Part shown: positions 1 through 7,374 of the stretch, one piece after another
Layout: every line of letters begins with the position of its first letter
How positions within the stretch are numbered: the first letter of the stretch is position 1
Origin: a virus
IMG/VR virus record: IMGVR_UViG_3300012931_000033
Coordinates: 1-43,860 of that record
DNA length: 43,860 nt
Strand: one strand, 5' to 3'
Translations under genes and position numbers: made by a program
Notes under the pieces: model-generated
Seen by the model: the letters and a program-made list of their open reading frames with translations, nothing else
Database searches by the model: none
Told to the model about the DNA's origin: nothing

Positions 1-53
1 GTTTTCGGCAAGAAGCCCCAGCTCTCAAGACCCCCCTGCCATATATTGGCAAC
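1..53. other. Non-coding window edge, candidate packaging-site side
   Basis: No gene fits here. The stretch lies downstream of the HNH gene on the minus strand and carries a C6 run (GGGGGG on the minus strand) near positions 31-37. In related cos-type Firmicutes phages the HNH-to-small-terminase interval holds the packaging site. If the molecule is circular, this joins the non-coding end at 43735-43860. That it contains cos is inference only. Confidence 0.3.
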
Positions 54-698
54 TCACGCCAATCGATCACTTTTCAGCGCGTTGCATATTCTATGCGCAA
101 GCTGTACATTGTTAGGTTCATGCGTCCCGCCCTTCGACAGCGGAATTCTATGGTCGAGCGTTGCACCCATTCTATTCGATGTCTTAACCGACAGGTCTAC
201 AGGCTCGCCGCATATCTGGCATATTCCCTTATCTCTCTTGTATATATCCGCAAAGCTTACGGGTTCAATGAATATCCCGCGCTTTCGCGATTTCGCTTGA
301 AGCTTTCCATGTCTTTTGGCGCACACGTCCGAACAAAAATATCTTGAGTTAGCCATAAAGTTTGTCGTGTATTCCTTGCCGCACCATTTGCAGGCCTTAG
401 TTATGTGCTCATTTACAATCGCTGCCGCTTTATACTCACTCCAAAACTTTTTTGATCTACGCCTTTCGCGTTCCTTTTTGCATTCATCCGAACAATATTT
501 AGCATTTGGCCTGCCTTCAAATTCTTTGCCGCATACAATGCATGCGGGATTATTGTGCGGCTTCGGGCTGACTGCTATATCAGCAAAGAAACATTCCCTT
601 GAACAATATTTGTTTCTCGTTTTTTCTTTCGGATGATATTCCTTACCGCAATGCTGGCATGTATAAACTATGCTTTTAATTCTTTTACTTTCGCTCAT
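54..698 (-). CDS. HNH endonuclease with three zinc-ribbon repeats
   Basis: A 214-residue protein with three successive CxxCGKE(Y/F)...YCS(x)2-3C zinc modules, then a C-terminal HNH nuclease domain (CQICG, DHRIPLSKGG, NNVQLAHRICN). The ATG at 698 is chosen because GGAGG lies seven bases upstream; the reading frame stays open to 788 but without support. HNH proteins in this position, just before the terminase genes, often assist cos cleavage or DNA packaging. The zinc modules could equally mean a free-standing homing-type endonuclease. No intron or interrupted gene is visible nearby. Confidence 0.85.
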   Translation of the reverse strand: MSESKRIKSIVYTCQHCGKEYHPKEKTRNKYCSRECFFADIAVSPKPHNNPACIVCGKEFEGRPNAKYCSDECKKERERRRSKKFWSEYKAAAIVNEHITKACKWCGKEYTTNFMANSRYFCSDVCAKRHGKLQAKSRKRGIFIEPVSFADIYKRDKGICQICGEPVDLSVKTSNRMGATLDHRIPLSKGGTHEPNNVQLAHRICNALKSDRLA

Positions 699-813
699 AT
701 AACGTCCTCCTAACGTTTCTCCAATCGTGGGCATAAAGAAAGAGCGGTGGAGTTCCGCTCTTGTCGAGTTGCAATCTCTATTCTTCATGCTATTTAAACC
801 TGTTGGCTTAAAT

Positions 814-1167
814 CTATTTCTTTCTTCCGTGCACTGTTTCGTGACAGTCCCTGCACAAAGCCATAAGATTGTTTGCGTTCAGCCTATCGCCGCCTTGGTC
901 CAGCGGCTTGATATGATGCACCAATACAGCCGGTGTCAGCAGCCCGCTTCCAAGACAGCGCTCGCACAATGGGGTTCTTGTAAGATACGCTTTGCGCGCC
1001 TTAGACCAGACCGCATCATAGCCGCGCTCATTGGCTGGTTCCCTGTTTGCATTGCGTTGCTTCTGTTGCCGTTCCTCATACTCGACCATATGCTCAGGGC
1101 AATATCGCTGTGTAGTTAGCCTATTACAACCCGGATGGTTGCAGAAACGTTTCGCCCTGTCAGGCAT
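814..1167 (-). CDS. HNH endonuclease, packaging-associated type
   Basis: A 117-residue protein of the small HNH family. The N-terminus has a zinc-knuckle pattern (CNHPGCNRLTTQRYCPEH), followed by a basic helix, then CERCLGSG, VHHIKPLDQGG and NNLMALCRDCHE with the HNH histidines and cysteines. In HK97-type phages of Firmicutes this gene usually lies directly upstream of the terminase and is needed for efficient terminase cleavage. Here a second HNH gene and a RepL-like regulator lie between it and the small terminase. Confidence 0.88.
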   Translation of the reverse strand: MPDRAKRFCNHPGCNRLTTQRYCPEHMVEYEERQQKQRNANREPANERGYDAVWSKARKAYLTRTPLCERCLGSGLLTPAVLVHHIKPLDQGGDRLNANNLMALCRDCHETVHGRKK

Positions 1168-1249
1168 ATCGTTACCTCATTCCGCATAATAAAAGCACCC
1201 ACATAATAGCGGATGCTTTAAAATTATTTTAATTATCTTGCAAAAGGTA

Positions 1250-1278
1250 TTGACAAGTGTATATACATATGTTATACT
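1250..1278 (+). promoter_or_regulatory. Sigma-A promoter of the 1.3-1.8 kb plus-strand island
   Basis: TTGACA at 1250-1255, a 17-base spacer and TATACT at 1273-1278, nearly full consensus. It drives a small plus-strand operon set inside an otherwise minus-strand region, and can work without the phage late programme. Confidence 0.8.
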
Positions 1279-1301
1279 ATAATCAGAAAGGAGGTTAAAC
1301 G

Positions 1302-1412
1302 GTGGCTAAGAAAAAAAGGAAGCCCACCAAATGGCAGATACTAAAAGAGGTACTCGAAATCATAGCCCTGATCATCGGTATCCTCGCAAGTATCAAAACC
1401 TTGGTGGACTAA
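1302..1412 (+). CDS. Small hydrophobic peptide, holin-like toxin type
   Basis: A 36-residue peptide starting at GTG 1302, with AGGAGG seven bases upstream. It has a strongly basic N-terminus (VAKKKRKPTKW) and one hydrophobic helix (roughly residues 17-32, EIIALIIGILASIK). This resembles the short putative holin-like or type I toxin peptides of Firmicutes, but similarity by eye at this length is weak. It is the first gene of a three-gene plus-strand island. A GGGGAC-GCAA-GTCCCC hairpin at 1419-1434 follows, without a clear T-tract. Confidence 0.6.
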   Translation: MAKKKRKPTKWQILKEVLEIIALIIGILASIKTLVD

Positions 1413-1468
1413 AGGAACGGGGACGCAAGTCCCCTTCCTCCCCTCGCATTATACCCCACCGTAGAAAT

Positions 1469-1639
1469 ATGTGCAAGTATGGATTAAGCGCTGCTCTGGT
1501 TGTCCTATTTGTTGTCAATCTTTTAGCGCTCTCCCGCAATGGCTTCGATTGGTTGAATGCTCTGGCTGTTATTCTGTGCGGAATTTGCATCCTTTGGGAT
1601 ATTATTGAAAAGTGGGGGCCGAGCCGTGCCAAAAAGTGA
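1469..1639 (+). CDS. Small two-helix membrane protein
   Basis: A 56-residue protein with two hydrophobic segments (about residues 5-20 and 28-44) and a basic tail. The ATG at 1469 has no convincing ribosome binding site, which lowers confidence. It overlaps the next gene by 14 bases. No family is recognised. Its place between a holin-like peptide and a ribbon-helix-helix protein suggests a membrane-active accessory unit with its own regulator. Confidence 0.45.
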   Translation: MCKYGLSAALVVLFVVNLLALSRNGFDWLNALAVILCGICILWDIIEKWGPSRAKK

Positions 1640-1796
1640 AAACCTTGTAATTCGTGTTTCTCCCGAAGTAAAAGGAATCCTCGAGGCAAAAGCTGCCGTT
1701 CTCGGTATGAACATGAGTGAATATGTGAGACTGCTCATACTGGAGGATGCCCGCAAAGTCCTTAACGCACCTAAGGAAAATACCCCGTCTGAATAA
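1626..1796 (+). CDS. Ribbon-helix-helix protein
   Basis: A 56-residue protein from GTG 1626, with GGGGG about eight bases upstream. The pattern ENLVIRVSPEVKGILEAKA followed by LGMNMSEYVRLLI is the beta-strand, helix, helix layout of Arc/MetJ-type ribbon-helix-helix DNA binders. It closes the plus-strand island and is followed directly by a terminator. It may regulate the island's own promoter; no operator was identified. Confidence 0.7.
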   Translation: MPKSENLVIRVSPEVKGILEAKAAVLGMNMSEYVRLLILEDARKVLNAPKENTPSE

Positions 1797-1815
1797 GGCG
1801 GGGGTTTCTTTTTGG
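1783..1815 (+). terminator. Rho-independent terminator of plus-strand island
   Basis: CCCCGTC, a seven-base loop, GGCGGGG (one G-T pair) and then GTTTCTTTTT, immediately after the ribbon-helix-helix gene. Confidence 0.8.
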
Positions 1816-1894
1816 CATAACAAAAGAGCCGTCTCTCGACAGCCCTTAACGATAATAGCATAAGCCCTATATCACGTCCTTTTCAACGCTGTTT

Positions 1895-2311
1895 TCAAAT
1901 CTTTTTTAATTTCTTTGCAAGCATAAAGAAAAAGCAGCGTCTGGCCTTATAAAATTTATCCTGTTTGTGTCTAGGCACGCCGAGCGAATATCCGCTTATG
2001 CCCTGGGTTACGTTTTCAAGCAGATCGTCAAAAAGGCCGTACGCCCCGCACTCTCTGACGGCATATATCAGCGCCTGCTCTATCGCCTCGGTGTCGCCGG
2101 ACAGCGCGGCTGCGCGTTCTCCCTGCCTGCTAGTTATGTCCGTGGTAGCTCCGCCTCTCGGCATATCGGATATCCGCATGGCCGGCAGCTCATAACAGTC
2201 CCGCAGCTGCTCCTTTTTCCGCTGATAGCTCAGACAGAAATAATACAGCTCGCGGTATGTAATTTTATCTATGCCGTATTCATCAAGCTTCAGGTCGCGC
2301 TTATTCGGCAT
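1895..2311 (-). CDS. ArpU/RinA-like late transcription regulator
   Basis: A 138-residue protein like the phage late-gene regulators that resemble small sigma factors. Signature features are a tyrosine-rich N-terminus (LDEYGIDKITYRELYYFCLSY), a central helix (EAIEQALIYAV) and a C-terminal helix-turn-helix (ISGYSLGVPRHKQDKFYKARRCFFF). It has a GGAGG ribosome site before ATG 2311. It is the last gene of the early operon and precedes the HNH-terminase module, the usual place for an activator of packaging and structural genes. The match is to the general phage family and not to a named member. Confidence 0.7.
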   Translation of the reverse strand: MPNKRDLKLDEYGIDKITYRELYYFCLSYQRKKEQLRDCYELPAMRISDMPRGGATTDITSRQGERAAALSGDTEAIEQALIYAVRECGAYGLFDDLLENVTQGISGYSLGVPRHKQDKFYKARRCFFFMLAKKLKKI

Positions 2312-2324
2312 AACCCATCCTCCG

Positions 2325-2483
2325 TCACTTTTCGTTCAATCTCTCAAGCCTTTTCTTCACCGCGTTGCGTTCCTTTTCCATCTGTGCCGCGCTCTTGTAA
2401 AACACACACTCAGGGCAGTTCTTATGCAGCAGCGCCGTGCATATCTCCCCTTTCAGGGCGAAGCAATCCGATTTGTCTTTCAC
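2325..2483 (-). CDS. Small cysteine-containing phage protein
   Basis: A 52-residue protein from GTG 2483, with GGAGG upstream. The start overlaps the TGA of the preceding gene, so translation is probably coupled. Cysteines at 7, 15, 23 and 26 (last pair CPEC) could bind a metal, and the C-terminus is a charged helix. Function unknown. The strong ribosome site and tight packing support it as real. Confidence 0.65.
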   Translation of the reverse strand: MKDKSDCFALKGEICTALLHKNCPECVFYKSAAQMEKERNAVKKRLERLNEK

Positions 2484-2650
2484 GTTATTGCCTCCTTCGG
2501 CGGCGCGGTTTTTTCCTTCCGGTTATCCCTGATGATTTGTACGCATTTTTCAATACATTTGTCGCAAATCGCCGCATCTTCGCGTCCTATTATTAAACGC
2601 TCTACTTGATTTTCGTTTTTGCCGCAATAATCGCATTTATAGATTTTCAT
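2480..2650 (-). CDS. Stand-alone ClpX zinc-binding-domain-like protein
   Basis: A 56-residue protein that matches the N-terminal zinc domain of ClpX along most of its length: CDYCGKNENQVERLI, then AICDKCIEKCVQII. The four zinc cysteines (6, 9, 29, 32) have ClpX spacing. There is no AAA+ domain, so it is not a truncated ClpX remnant of obvious kind. In ClpX this domain dimerises and docks adaptors and some substrates. A free copy could divert host ClpXP. It overlaps its neighbours at both ends. Confidence 0.8.
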   Translation of the reverse strand: MKIYKCDYCGKNENQVERLIIGREDAAICDKCIEKCVQIIRDNRKEKTAPPKEAIT

Positions 2651-2837
2651 CCTTGCCCTCTCCCTTCTCCCAGTCGCGGCGGTTCCATGCGGTTGTAACT
2701 AACTCACCGGTTTTGTCCCCGCACCAATCGAACGTTAGATAACAGCAGCGGATACGTGCATAATCAAAAAATCCGTCATTAAATAATTCTAATTCTGGAA
2801 CGCGTCCGCAGAACGGGCACGGCTTAAGCTCATTCAT
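2637..2837 (-). CDS. Lar-like restriction alleviation family protein
   Basis: A 66-residue protein starting MNELKPCPFCG, with a second cysteine-containing stretch (RIRCCYLTFDWC) and the closing AWNRRDW. This is the layout of the Lar family (zinc-ribbon proteins). The family is named for E. coli Rac Lar, which modulates EcoKI restriction. Most phage members have no tested function. It overlaps both neighbours in the early operon. Confidence 0.75.
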   Translation of the reverse strand: MNELKPCPFCGRVPELELFNDGFFDYARIRCCYLTFDWCGDKTGELVTTAWNRRDWEKGEGKDENL

Positions 2838-3039
2838 CCTTCCCCGCCTCTTTCCGCAGCGCCGCGTCGGCCTCCAGCTCCTTGATGCGTTTTTGCTGTG
2901 TTTCTATCAGGTCGGCGGCTTCGTGCATGACTTTTTCTTTACAAGGCAAGTTTCCATTGTCTGCCGGACACCCCTCACAAAAGCCGTTTCCATCGGTTCC
3001 GCACTTGCGCAAGGCTTTTACAATCTCGTCATTTGTCAT
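2830..3039 (-). CDS. Small phage protein, cysteine-rich with helical tail
   Basis: A 69-residue protein from ATG 3039, with GCGAGG upstream; a longer start at 3072 has no such site. Cysteines occur in CxxGCPA and LPCKE patterns in the first half, and a charged coiled-coil-like tail (ETQQKRIKELEADAALRKEA) in the second. It resembles unnamed early proteins of Clostridia phages. Function unknown. Confidence 0.7.
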   Translation of the reverse strand: MTNDEIVKALRKCGTDGNGFCEGCPADNGNLPCKEKVMHEAADLIETQQKRIKELEADAALRKEAGKDE

Positions 3040-3340
3040 TGTCTGCCTCGCTTTCCTCGTGCAAATGGTCAAGCACCTGACCGCAGTGTTCGCAACGTTT
3101 TACCGGGTCGTCGTCTCCCCATCCTGCTACATATCGGCATGTCGGGCATATATAAACCTGTAATGGCTTATCCCGTAAAATCTTAATCGTTTTTGGCGCC
3201 TGCAATTCCATGCAGGCGATGGCGGTTTCAAAGTCAAGCCCCTGTTCTGCCGTTATGGTTACGTGCGCTCTGTTCCCATATATCACACGGCATAAACTTT
3301 TCAGAGTTTCAATCGCCTTTTTGATCTGCTTCTCGTCCAT
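3029..3340 (-). CDS. Hypothetical protein with C-terminal zinc ribbon
   Basis: A 103-residue protein. The N-terminal 60 residues are mixed alpha/beta with no recognised fold; the C-terminus has CPTC...CEHC, a zinc ribbon. AGGGAGG precedes ATG 3340. It overlaps the next gene by 11 bases. Function unknown. Confidence 0.7.
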   Translation of the reverse strand: MDEKQIKKAIETLKSLCRVIYGNRAHVTITAEQGLDFETAIACMELQAPKTIKILRDKPLQVYICPTCRYVAGWGDDDPVKRCEHCGQVLDHLHEESEADNDK

Positions 3341-3353
3341 GCTCAGACCTCCC

Positions 3354-3845
3354 TTATCTCAATTTTTGCGAATCCGCAAACGTTACAGCCACGGCGATTG
3401 CCGCCCATACGTCCTTTGACACACCATAGAAAAAGCCCGGACTTTTCTTTGTGCCTACAATCCCGAAGCGATCTATTAATGCCTGCCTGATGTTTGAATC
3501 CTTCGCTTTCGTCGTTCCGCACAGGTTCAACTTCACATCTTTGCGGTATACTTTTTCAGCCTTATAACCGTATGTTTCAGCCTGTTCGATAAACCGGCCT
3601 ATCCATACGCACGTTTCAAAAACTTCTTTGCCTACCGCCATTCCGTAAGACGCTACCATTTCAACGACAACGGTCAGCGGATCATAAACCACAAAATCAG
3701 ATACGTTTTCAAGATAAATCCCGGAAATGCTTTCCATCGCCTTTTTATTGTTTTCCTTTGCAAATCTGATCGGCGCTAAATCTTCGCCCAATAATACCCA
3801 TGCGCTTTCTTCGTTGCCGGGATCCACCGCAAGTATGTAACCCAT
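3354..3845 (-). CDS. RuvC-like Holliday junction resolvase
   Basis: A 163-residue protein of the RNase H fold. MGYILAVDPGNEESAWVLL carries the first catalytic Asp, VVVEMVASYG the central Glu, and KDVWAAIAVAVTFAD the C-terminal acidic residue. Phage RuvC-like enzymes resolve branched DNA before packaging. ATG 3845 is preferred because it begins exactly at the first strand and has AAAGGG upstream; ATG 3905, with GGGG upstream, would add 20 residues and is possible. It lies beside the helicase and recombination genes. Confidence 0.8.
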   Translation of the reverse strand: MGYILAVDPGNEESAWVLLGEDLAPIRFAKENNKKAMESISGIYLENVSDFVVYDPLTVVVEMVASYGMAVGKEVFETCVWIGRFIEQAETYGYKAEKVYRKDVKLNLCGTTKAKDSNIRQALIDRFGIVGTKKSPGFFYGVSKDVWAAIAVAVTFADSQKLR

Positions 3846-4032
3846 ATTTTCCCTTTCTTTCTGCCGCTGTGCCGATTCGGGCAGGTCGGATATGTTGACG
3901 CTCATGCTCTATGCCCCTCTCGCGTCCGTGGACGCGCTCTGCGCCTTGTGCCATGTCCGTATACTGCCATGCCCCTGTTCGCGGCGCTACGTTTAACGGC
4001 GTCACCCGCACATGCGTTCTATGCGCTGTCAT
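3745..4032 (-). CDS. Doubtful arginine-rich ORF overlapping the resolvase
   Basis: A 95-codon frame from ATG 4032 with an excellent ribosome site (GAGGAG, eight bases upstream) that overlaps the end of the preceding gene. The first 40 residues look protein-like, but the rest is arginine-rich and overlaps the resolvase by about 100 bases in another frame. Either a short real gene fills the 3846-4018 gap and runs on by chance, or the frame is spurious. Confidence 0.3.
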   Translation of the reverse strand: MTAHRTHVRVTPLNVAPRTGAWQYTDMAQGAERVHGRERGIEHERQHIRPARIGTAAERKGKYGLHTCGGSRQRRKRMGIIGRRFSADQICKGKQ

Positions 4033-4189
4033 TGTGTGTGCTCCTCAAATCCTCCGCAGCTTCGCGGAGAATGTCGGCGTTGCGATGATATTCGGCCTGC
4101 ATGAACGGGTCGCCTGTTATTTTTGCTTTTTCGCGTTCGCGTTTCGCGTAAAATTCAAGCAGATTTATCTTTTCTTCTATGCTGTGCAT
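4019..4189 (-). CDS. Small helical phage protein
   Basis: A 56-residue protein from ATG 4189 with AAGGGG upstream, starting just past the helicase stop. It is almost wholly helical and charged (MHSIEEKINLLEFYAKRERE, then EYHRNADILREAAEDL). Function unknown; its position directly after DnaB suggests a replication accessory role. Confidence 0.65.
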   Translation of the reverse strand: MHSIEEKINLLEFYAKREREKAKITGDPFMQAEYHRNADILREAAEDLRSTHNDSA

Positions 4190-4190
4190 G

Positions 4191-5474
4191 TCAATATCCC
4201 CTTTCCCGTATCGGAACGAATTTTCCCGGCCCACCGTAAAAGCTGAATTTTATTATTCCTGTGTTGCCGTGCCGGTTCTTGTCGATATAGCAAGTGGATT
4301 CTATGCCCTCCCACTCCTGCTGATCTTCCGTGCGTTCTTGAGTATGAAGCAGCATAACAGCGTCGGCGTCCTGTTCCAAAGCCCCACTGTCCCGAAGGTG
4401 ATACAGCCGGGGACGCTTTCCTTTTTCGTTTTCGCTCTCGCGGTTTAGCTGCGCGAGGCACAGCACGGGGATTCCGAGACGTATAGCCATTTGTTTTAAT
4501 GAGTTGCTTATGTCTGTGATTTCCTCATACCGTGATTTTTTTCTCTCCGCAGCTTTAATTAGGTTCACATAATCCACAACGACAAGCCTTACGCCCTTGA
4601 CCTTCCGAGCCATGCTCTCAATCTGCGGCACCGTCGCGCTCGGTCTACGGTTGACCGACACCGGGAGCTTCGCCATGTCTCCGCTTGCTTTCGCCATTTT
4701 TGTATAAGCCTCGTCGTTTAGATTTCCCATCAGCAGGTCGTTGTAAGGCACTCCCGTCCTCCGCGCTATGCGTTTCGCCGTTATCTGCCTGACAGACATT
4801 TCAAGGCTTACAAACAGCACCGGGAAACCGCGCTCCGCAACGTTATCTGCGATGTGCAGGGCAAAAGTAGTCTTCCCAACCCCCGGCCTCGCCGCCAGTA
4901 TGTACAGTCCTGAATTCACAAGCCCGATCAGCTTGCCGTCCAGATTTTCAAACCCGGTTTTGACGAACATACTTTCCGGGTTCTGGTCGAATTTGTCCCG
5001 GTATTCGTAAAAATCCGTCATGGCTTCCACTCCGTCCGCAAGCTCTCCATGCGCTCCGCTTTCCTGTAGCGCCGTGAATCTGTCAACAGCGTATCCGAGC
5101 GGTTCCGTAAAGTCCTGCGCGCTTCCGGCCATTTCCTGCACGGCATACGCAATGTCCCTGACAGCTCGCAACATAGAAGCGTTTTTAACGATCTCCGAGT
5201 AGGCCGCTATATTTGCAGCCCTGCTTGTGGCCTCCATGCACTCCAAGACGTATTGTCTGGTTTCCTGCGTGCCGCCAAGCTTTTTCAGTACGGTTACGGG
5301 GTCTATGCATTCCCCGGCCTCGCGCATGGCAAGCACAGTCTTGTAAATCTCGCGGTTAAGCTCAACCGTAAAATCGCCAGGAGTTAAGACGGACGCCGCT
5401 TGCAGCGCCTCGAAAGGGTTTATAAGTACGGAGCCTATAACGCTGTATTCGGCTTCTAAGTAATCGCTATTCAT
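4191..5474 (-). CDS. dnaB: DnaB-like replicative helicase
   Basis: A 427-residue protein with the DnaB N-terminal domain (about 5-105, AEYSVIGSVLINP) and the RecA-type ATPase: Walker A ARPGVGKTT near 195-203, Walker B LVVVDYVNLI near 297-306, and the later RDSGALEQDADAVMLL motif. It unwinds DNA ahead of the replisome as a hexamer. The gene overlaps the upstream initiator by eight bases. Normal family length is about 430-450. Confidence 0.95.
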   Translation of the reverse strand: MNSDYLEAEYSVIGSVLINPFEALQAASVLTPGDFTVELNREIYKTVLAMREAGECIDPVTVLKKLGGTQETRQYVLECMEATSRAANIAAYSEIVKNASMLRAVRDIAYAVQEMAGSAQDFTEPLGYAVDRFTALQESGAHGELADGVEAMTDFYEYRDKFDQNPESMFVKTGFENLDGKLIGLVNSGLYILAARPGVGKTTFALHIADNVAERGFPVLFVSLEMSVRQITAKRIARRTGVPYNDLLMGNLNDEAYTKMAKASGDMAKLPVSVNRRPSATVPQIESMARKVKGVRLVVVDYVNLIKAAERKKSRYEEITDISNSLKQMAIRLGIPVLCLAQLNRESENEKGKRPRLYHLRDSGALEQDADAVMLLHTQERTEDQQEWEGIESTCYIDKNRHGNTGIIKFSFYGGPGKFVPIRERGY

Positions 5475-6204
5475 CGGGTATCGCCACTTCCTGCCCGTTT
5501 ATGATTTCAATGCGGTATTTCTTCTTTTTCGGCTGATCTGCGGATTCCTCAGCGTAATTCTCATCCAGATAGTCAACGTATCCGCTGTTGAAGAACGTGC
5601 TGCCGTACTGCGGCTTGCGCCAGTCGTCGGCTTTCAGGCCGTCAAGATAACGGGAGATACAGCGCAAGATTTCAATTTCTCCGATTGCGTACAGTTTTTT
5701 CTTCTGCGTATCGGAAACCTGCCCTTTACCTTTTTTGTTTGGGTATGCCAACCATACGCTTTCAAACAATGCGTTCAAATCGCCTATATTTATATTCTCT
5801 TCTATTCTTTTCTCTTCTTTTCTTTTGGGCGGTAACGTTCCCGTAACGTTCCCGTAATCATCCCGTAACGATTCTCCGGGCTTAGGAAGGGTGCTTTTTT
5901 GAGGCTTGTTTATTGATTGATGCTTTTTAAAATTAAGTACATGGTAATATTGCTGACCGTCCACTTCGTATAAAGTTATCATTTTCAGCGTCGCGATACT
6001 CGCAAGGCCTTTTTCGATGTCCGGCGCTCTAAGGGTGTCGTAAGGAAATACGTCAGCCTTTATCAGCGTGGGATTAGCTCTTCCGTAGCCGTCATCATCA
6101 GCGAAATTCCATAAACCAATAAACAATAAGCGCTCAATCGGTTTTAATTGCGCGACCTTTTCATCCCGCCAGAATTCGGGGTCGATCATCCGCTTTCTTG
6201 CCAT
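5467..6204 (-). CDS. Phage replication initiator, DnaD-like/O-like
   Basis: A 245-residue protein. The N-terminal winged-helix domain (MARKRMIDPEFWRDEKVAQL...LLFIGLWNFADDDGYGRANP) is typical of phage replisome organisers. A low-complexity charged linker follows (about 105-140, KPGESLRDDYGNV...PPKRKEEKRIEEN), then a DnaD-like C-terminal part. It likely binds the origin and loads the helicase encoded next. The linker-coding DNA contains an iteron cluster, as in lambda O, where the origin lies inside the initiator gene. Confidence 0.85.
   Translation of the reverse strand: MARKRMIDPEFWRDEKVAQLKPIERLLFIGLWNFADDDGYGRANPTLIKADVFPYDTLRAPDIEKGLASIATLKMITLYEVDGQQYYHVLNFKKHQSINKPQKSTLPKPGESLRDDYGNVTGTLPPKRKEEKRIEENINIGDLNALFESVWLAYPNKKGKGQVSDTQKKKLYAIGEIEILRCISRYLDGLKADDWRKPQYGSTFFNSGYVDYLDENYAEESADQPKKKKYRIEIINGQEVAIPDE
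5779..5874. repeat. Iteron cluster with AT-rich flank, candidate replication origin
   Basis: Four tandem 11-base units at 5831-5841, 5842-5852, 5853-5863 and 5864-5874, close to CGTAACGTTCC; the first three keep GTAA at the same phase and the third diverges most. An AT- and pyrimidine-rich tract lies beside them at about 5779-5828. The 11-base period is not a multiple of three, so protein repetition does not explain it. Lies within the initiator gene. Confidence 0.65.
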
Positions 6205-6216
6205 ACTCCATCCCCT

Positions 6217-6726
6217 TTACCATAGCCTTGTCTGCGCTTTTGCTTCATCCGGAAGCTTCATAAAAGTCATCCAGTGCGTTTTACTTGTTCTGCCGCTGAT
6301 GTGCCCGAAAAGCGGCTCCTGCCCGATAGCCATGATTACTTCCGATGTGGGGACCTGCGTTTCGTTCCACTTGAATATAAGCGTGCCGTATGGTTTAAGC
6401 ACCCGCATAAGCTCGCTATATCCAAGTCGCAATGTTTCTTGCCAGTTTTTATCAAGGCAACCATATTTAATACCCATGTAACTTTTTTCGCCCGCACGGA
6501 TTAAGTGAGGCGGATCCCAAATGATTAAATAGAAACTATTATCATCGAACGGCAAAGATGTAAAATCTGCCGTCATGTCAGGATCCACACTAAACCGTCT
6601 GGCGTTTCGCCCTTTGCCCACCATACACGGCTCTACATTCCGTTTGTCAATGTACAGACAGGCCGGATTGTGCTTGTCGAACCACATCATGCGACCGCCG
6701 CACGTTACGTCCAATATCGGTTGCAT
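6217..6726 (-). CDS. SAM-dependent methyltransferase, DPPH type
   Basis: A 169-residue class I methyltransferase. LDVTCGGRMMWFD is the SAM-binding strand-loop, and LIIWDPPHLI the catalytic DPPH motif. The C-terminal strand pair has MRVLKPYGTLIFKW. This type is common in Clostridia phages and is assumed to modify DNA, perhaps for protection against restriction. The protein ends KAQTRLW, a beta-clamp-binding-like tail. The next gene is another methyltransferase with nearly the same tail. Confidence 0.8.
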   Translation of the reverse strand: MQPILDVTCGGRMMWFDKHNPACLYIDKRNVEPCMVGKGRNARRFSVDPDMTADFTSLPFDDNSFYLIIWDPPHLIRAGEKSYMGIKYGCLDKNWQETLRLGYSELMRVLKPYGTLIFKWNETQVPTSEVIMAIGQEPLFGHISGRTSKTHWMTFMKLPDEAKAQTRLW

Positions 6727-6740
6727 TTAATGTCACGCCC

Positions 6741-7367
6741 TTAAAACAATCTTGTCTGCGCCTTTACGGCCTCCAGCCGTTCCATTGCCGCTTTCCAATA
6801 GTCCTTGTCAATCTCAAACCCTATGTAGTCATAGTGCAGATTGTGGCAAGCGATAAGGCTTGACGCGCTGCCGACATGGGTGTCGAGTATTTTGTCGCCG
6901 GGGTGGGCAAATAATCTAAGCTGCCATTCATAGAGCTGAACCGGTTTTTCGCATGGATGAAGCTTGTTATGGTAATCTCCTTTAGCCAGTGGATCGCGTT
7001 GAAAAATTCTTACATTGGCGTCAAACGATGTCCACGCCAATTCTGCTTCGGCATATGAACGGTTTTTAAATCCAGCGCCCTTATCCCATATCAAGAAGCA
7101 CCTGGTTGGCCTCAATTCAAAATAATTTCCTCCCCATATGATTTGATTTTTTGATACTCTGAACAATTCGTTAAAATATTGCTTTGGCGGCGGAGATTTA
7201 TCCCAATTTTTCTTTTCAAAATTGTTGAAACCGCGATAACCAACATTCCCGCCATCCATGCCTATTCCATATGGAGGGTCAACCAAAGCTAAATCTGCCC
7301 ATTTATCAGGCATGGTTTTCATATATTTCATGCAATCGCCCAAATACAAATGATTCAGTTCAAGCAT
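6741..7367 (-). CDS. DNA adenine methyltransferase, beta class
   Basis: A 208-residue DNA N6-adenine (or N4-cytosine) methyltransferase. LALVDPPYGIGMD holds the DPPY catalytic motif, ahead of the SAM-binding region (HPCEKP, KILDTHVGSASS), which is the beta-class order. The usual FxGxG glycine loop is altered to THVGSAS. ATG 7367 is chosen for the GAGG five bases upstream; GTG 7373 is less likely. It ends KAQTRLF, matching the beta-sliding-clamp consensus QxxLF. There is no cognate nuclease, so it is an orphan enzyme. Confidence 0.88.
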   Translation of the reverse strand: MLELNHLYLGDCMKYMKTMPDKWADLALVDPPYGIGMDGGNVGYRGFNNFEKKNWDKSPPPKQYFNELFRVSKNQIIWGGNYFELRPTRCFLIWDKGAGFKNRSYAEAELAWTSFDANVRIFQRDPLAKGDYHNKLHPCEKPVQLYEWQLRLFAHPGDKILDTHVGSASSLIACHNLHYDYIGFEIDKDYWKAAMERLEAVKAQTRLF

Positions 7368-7374
7368 ACCCACC

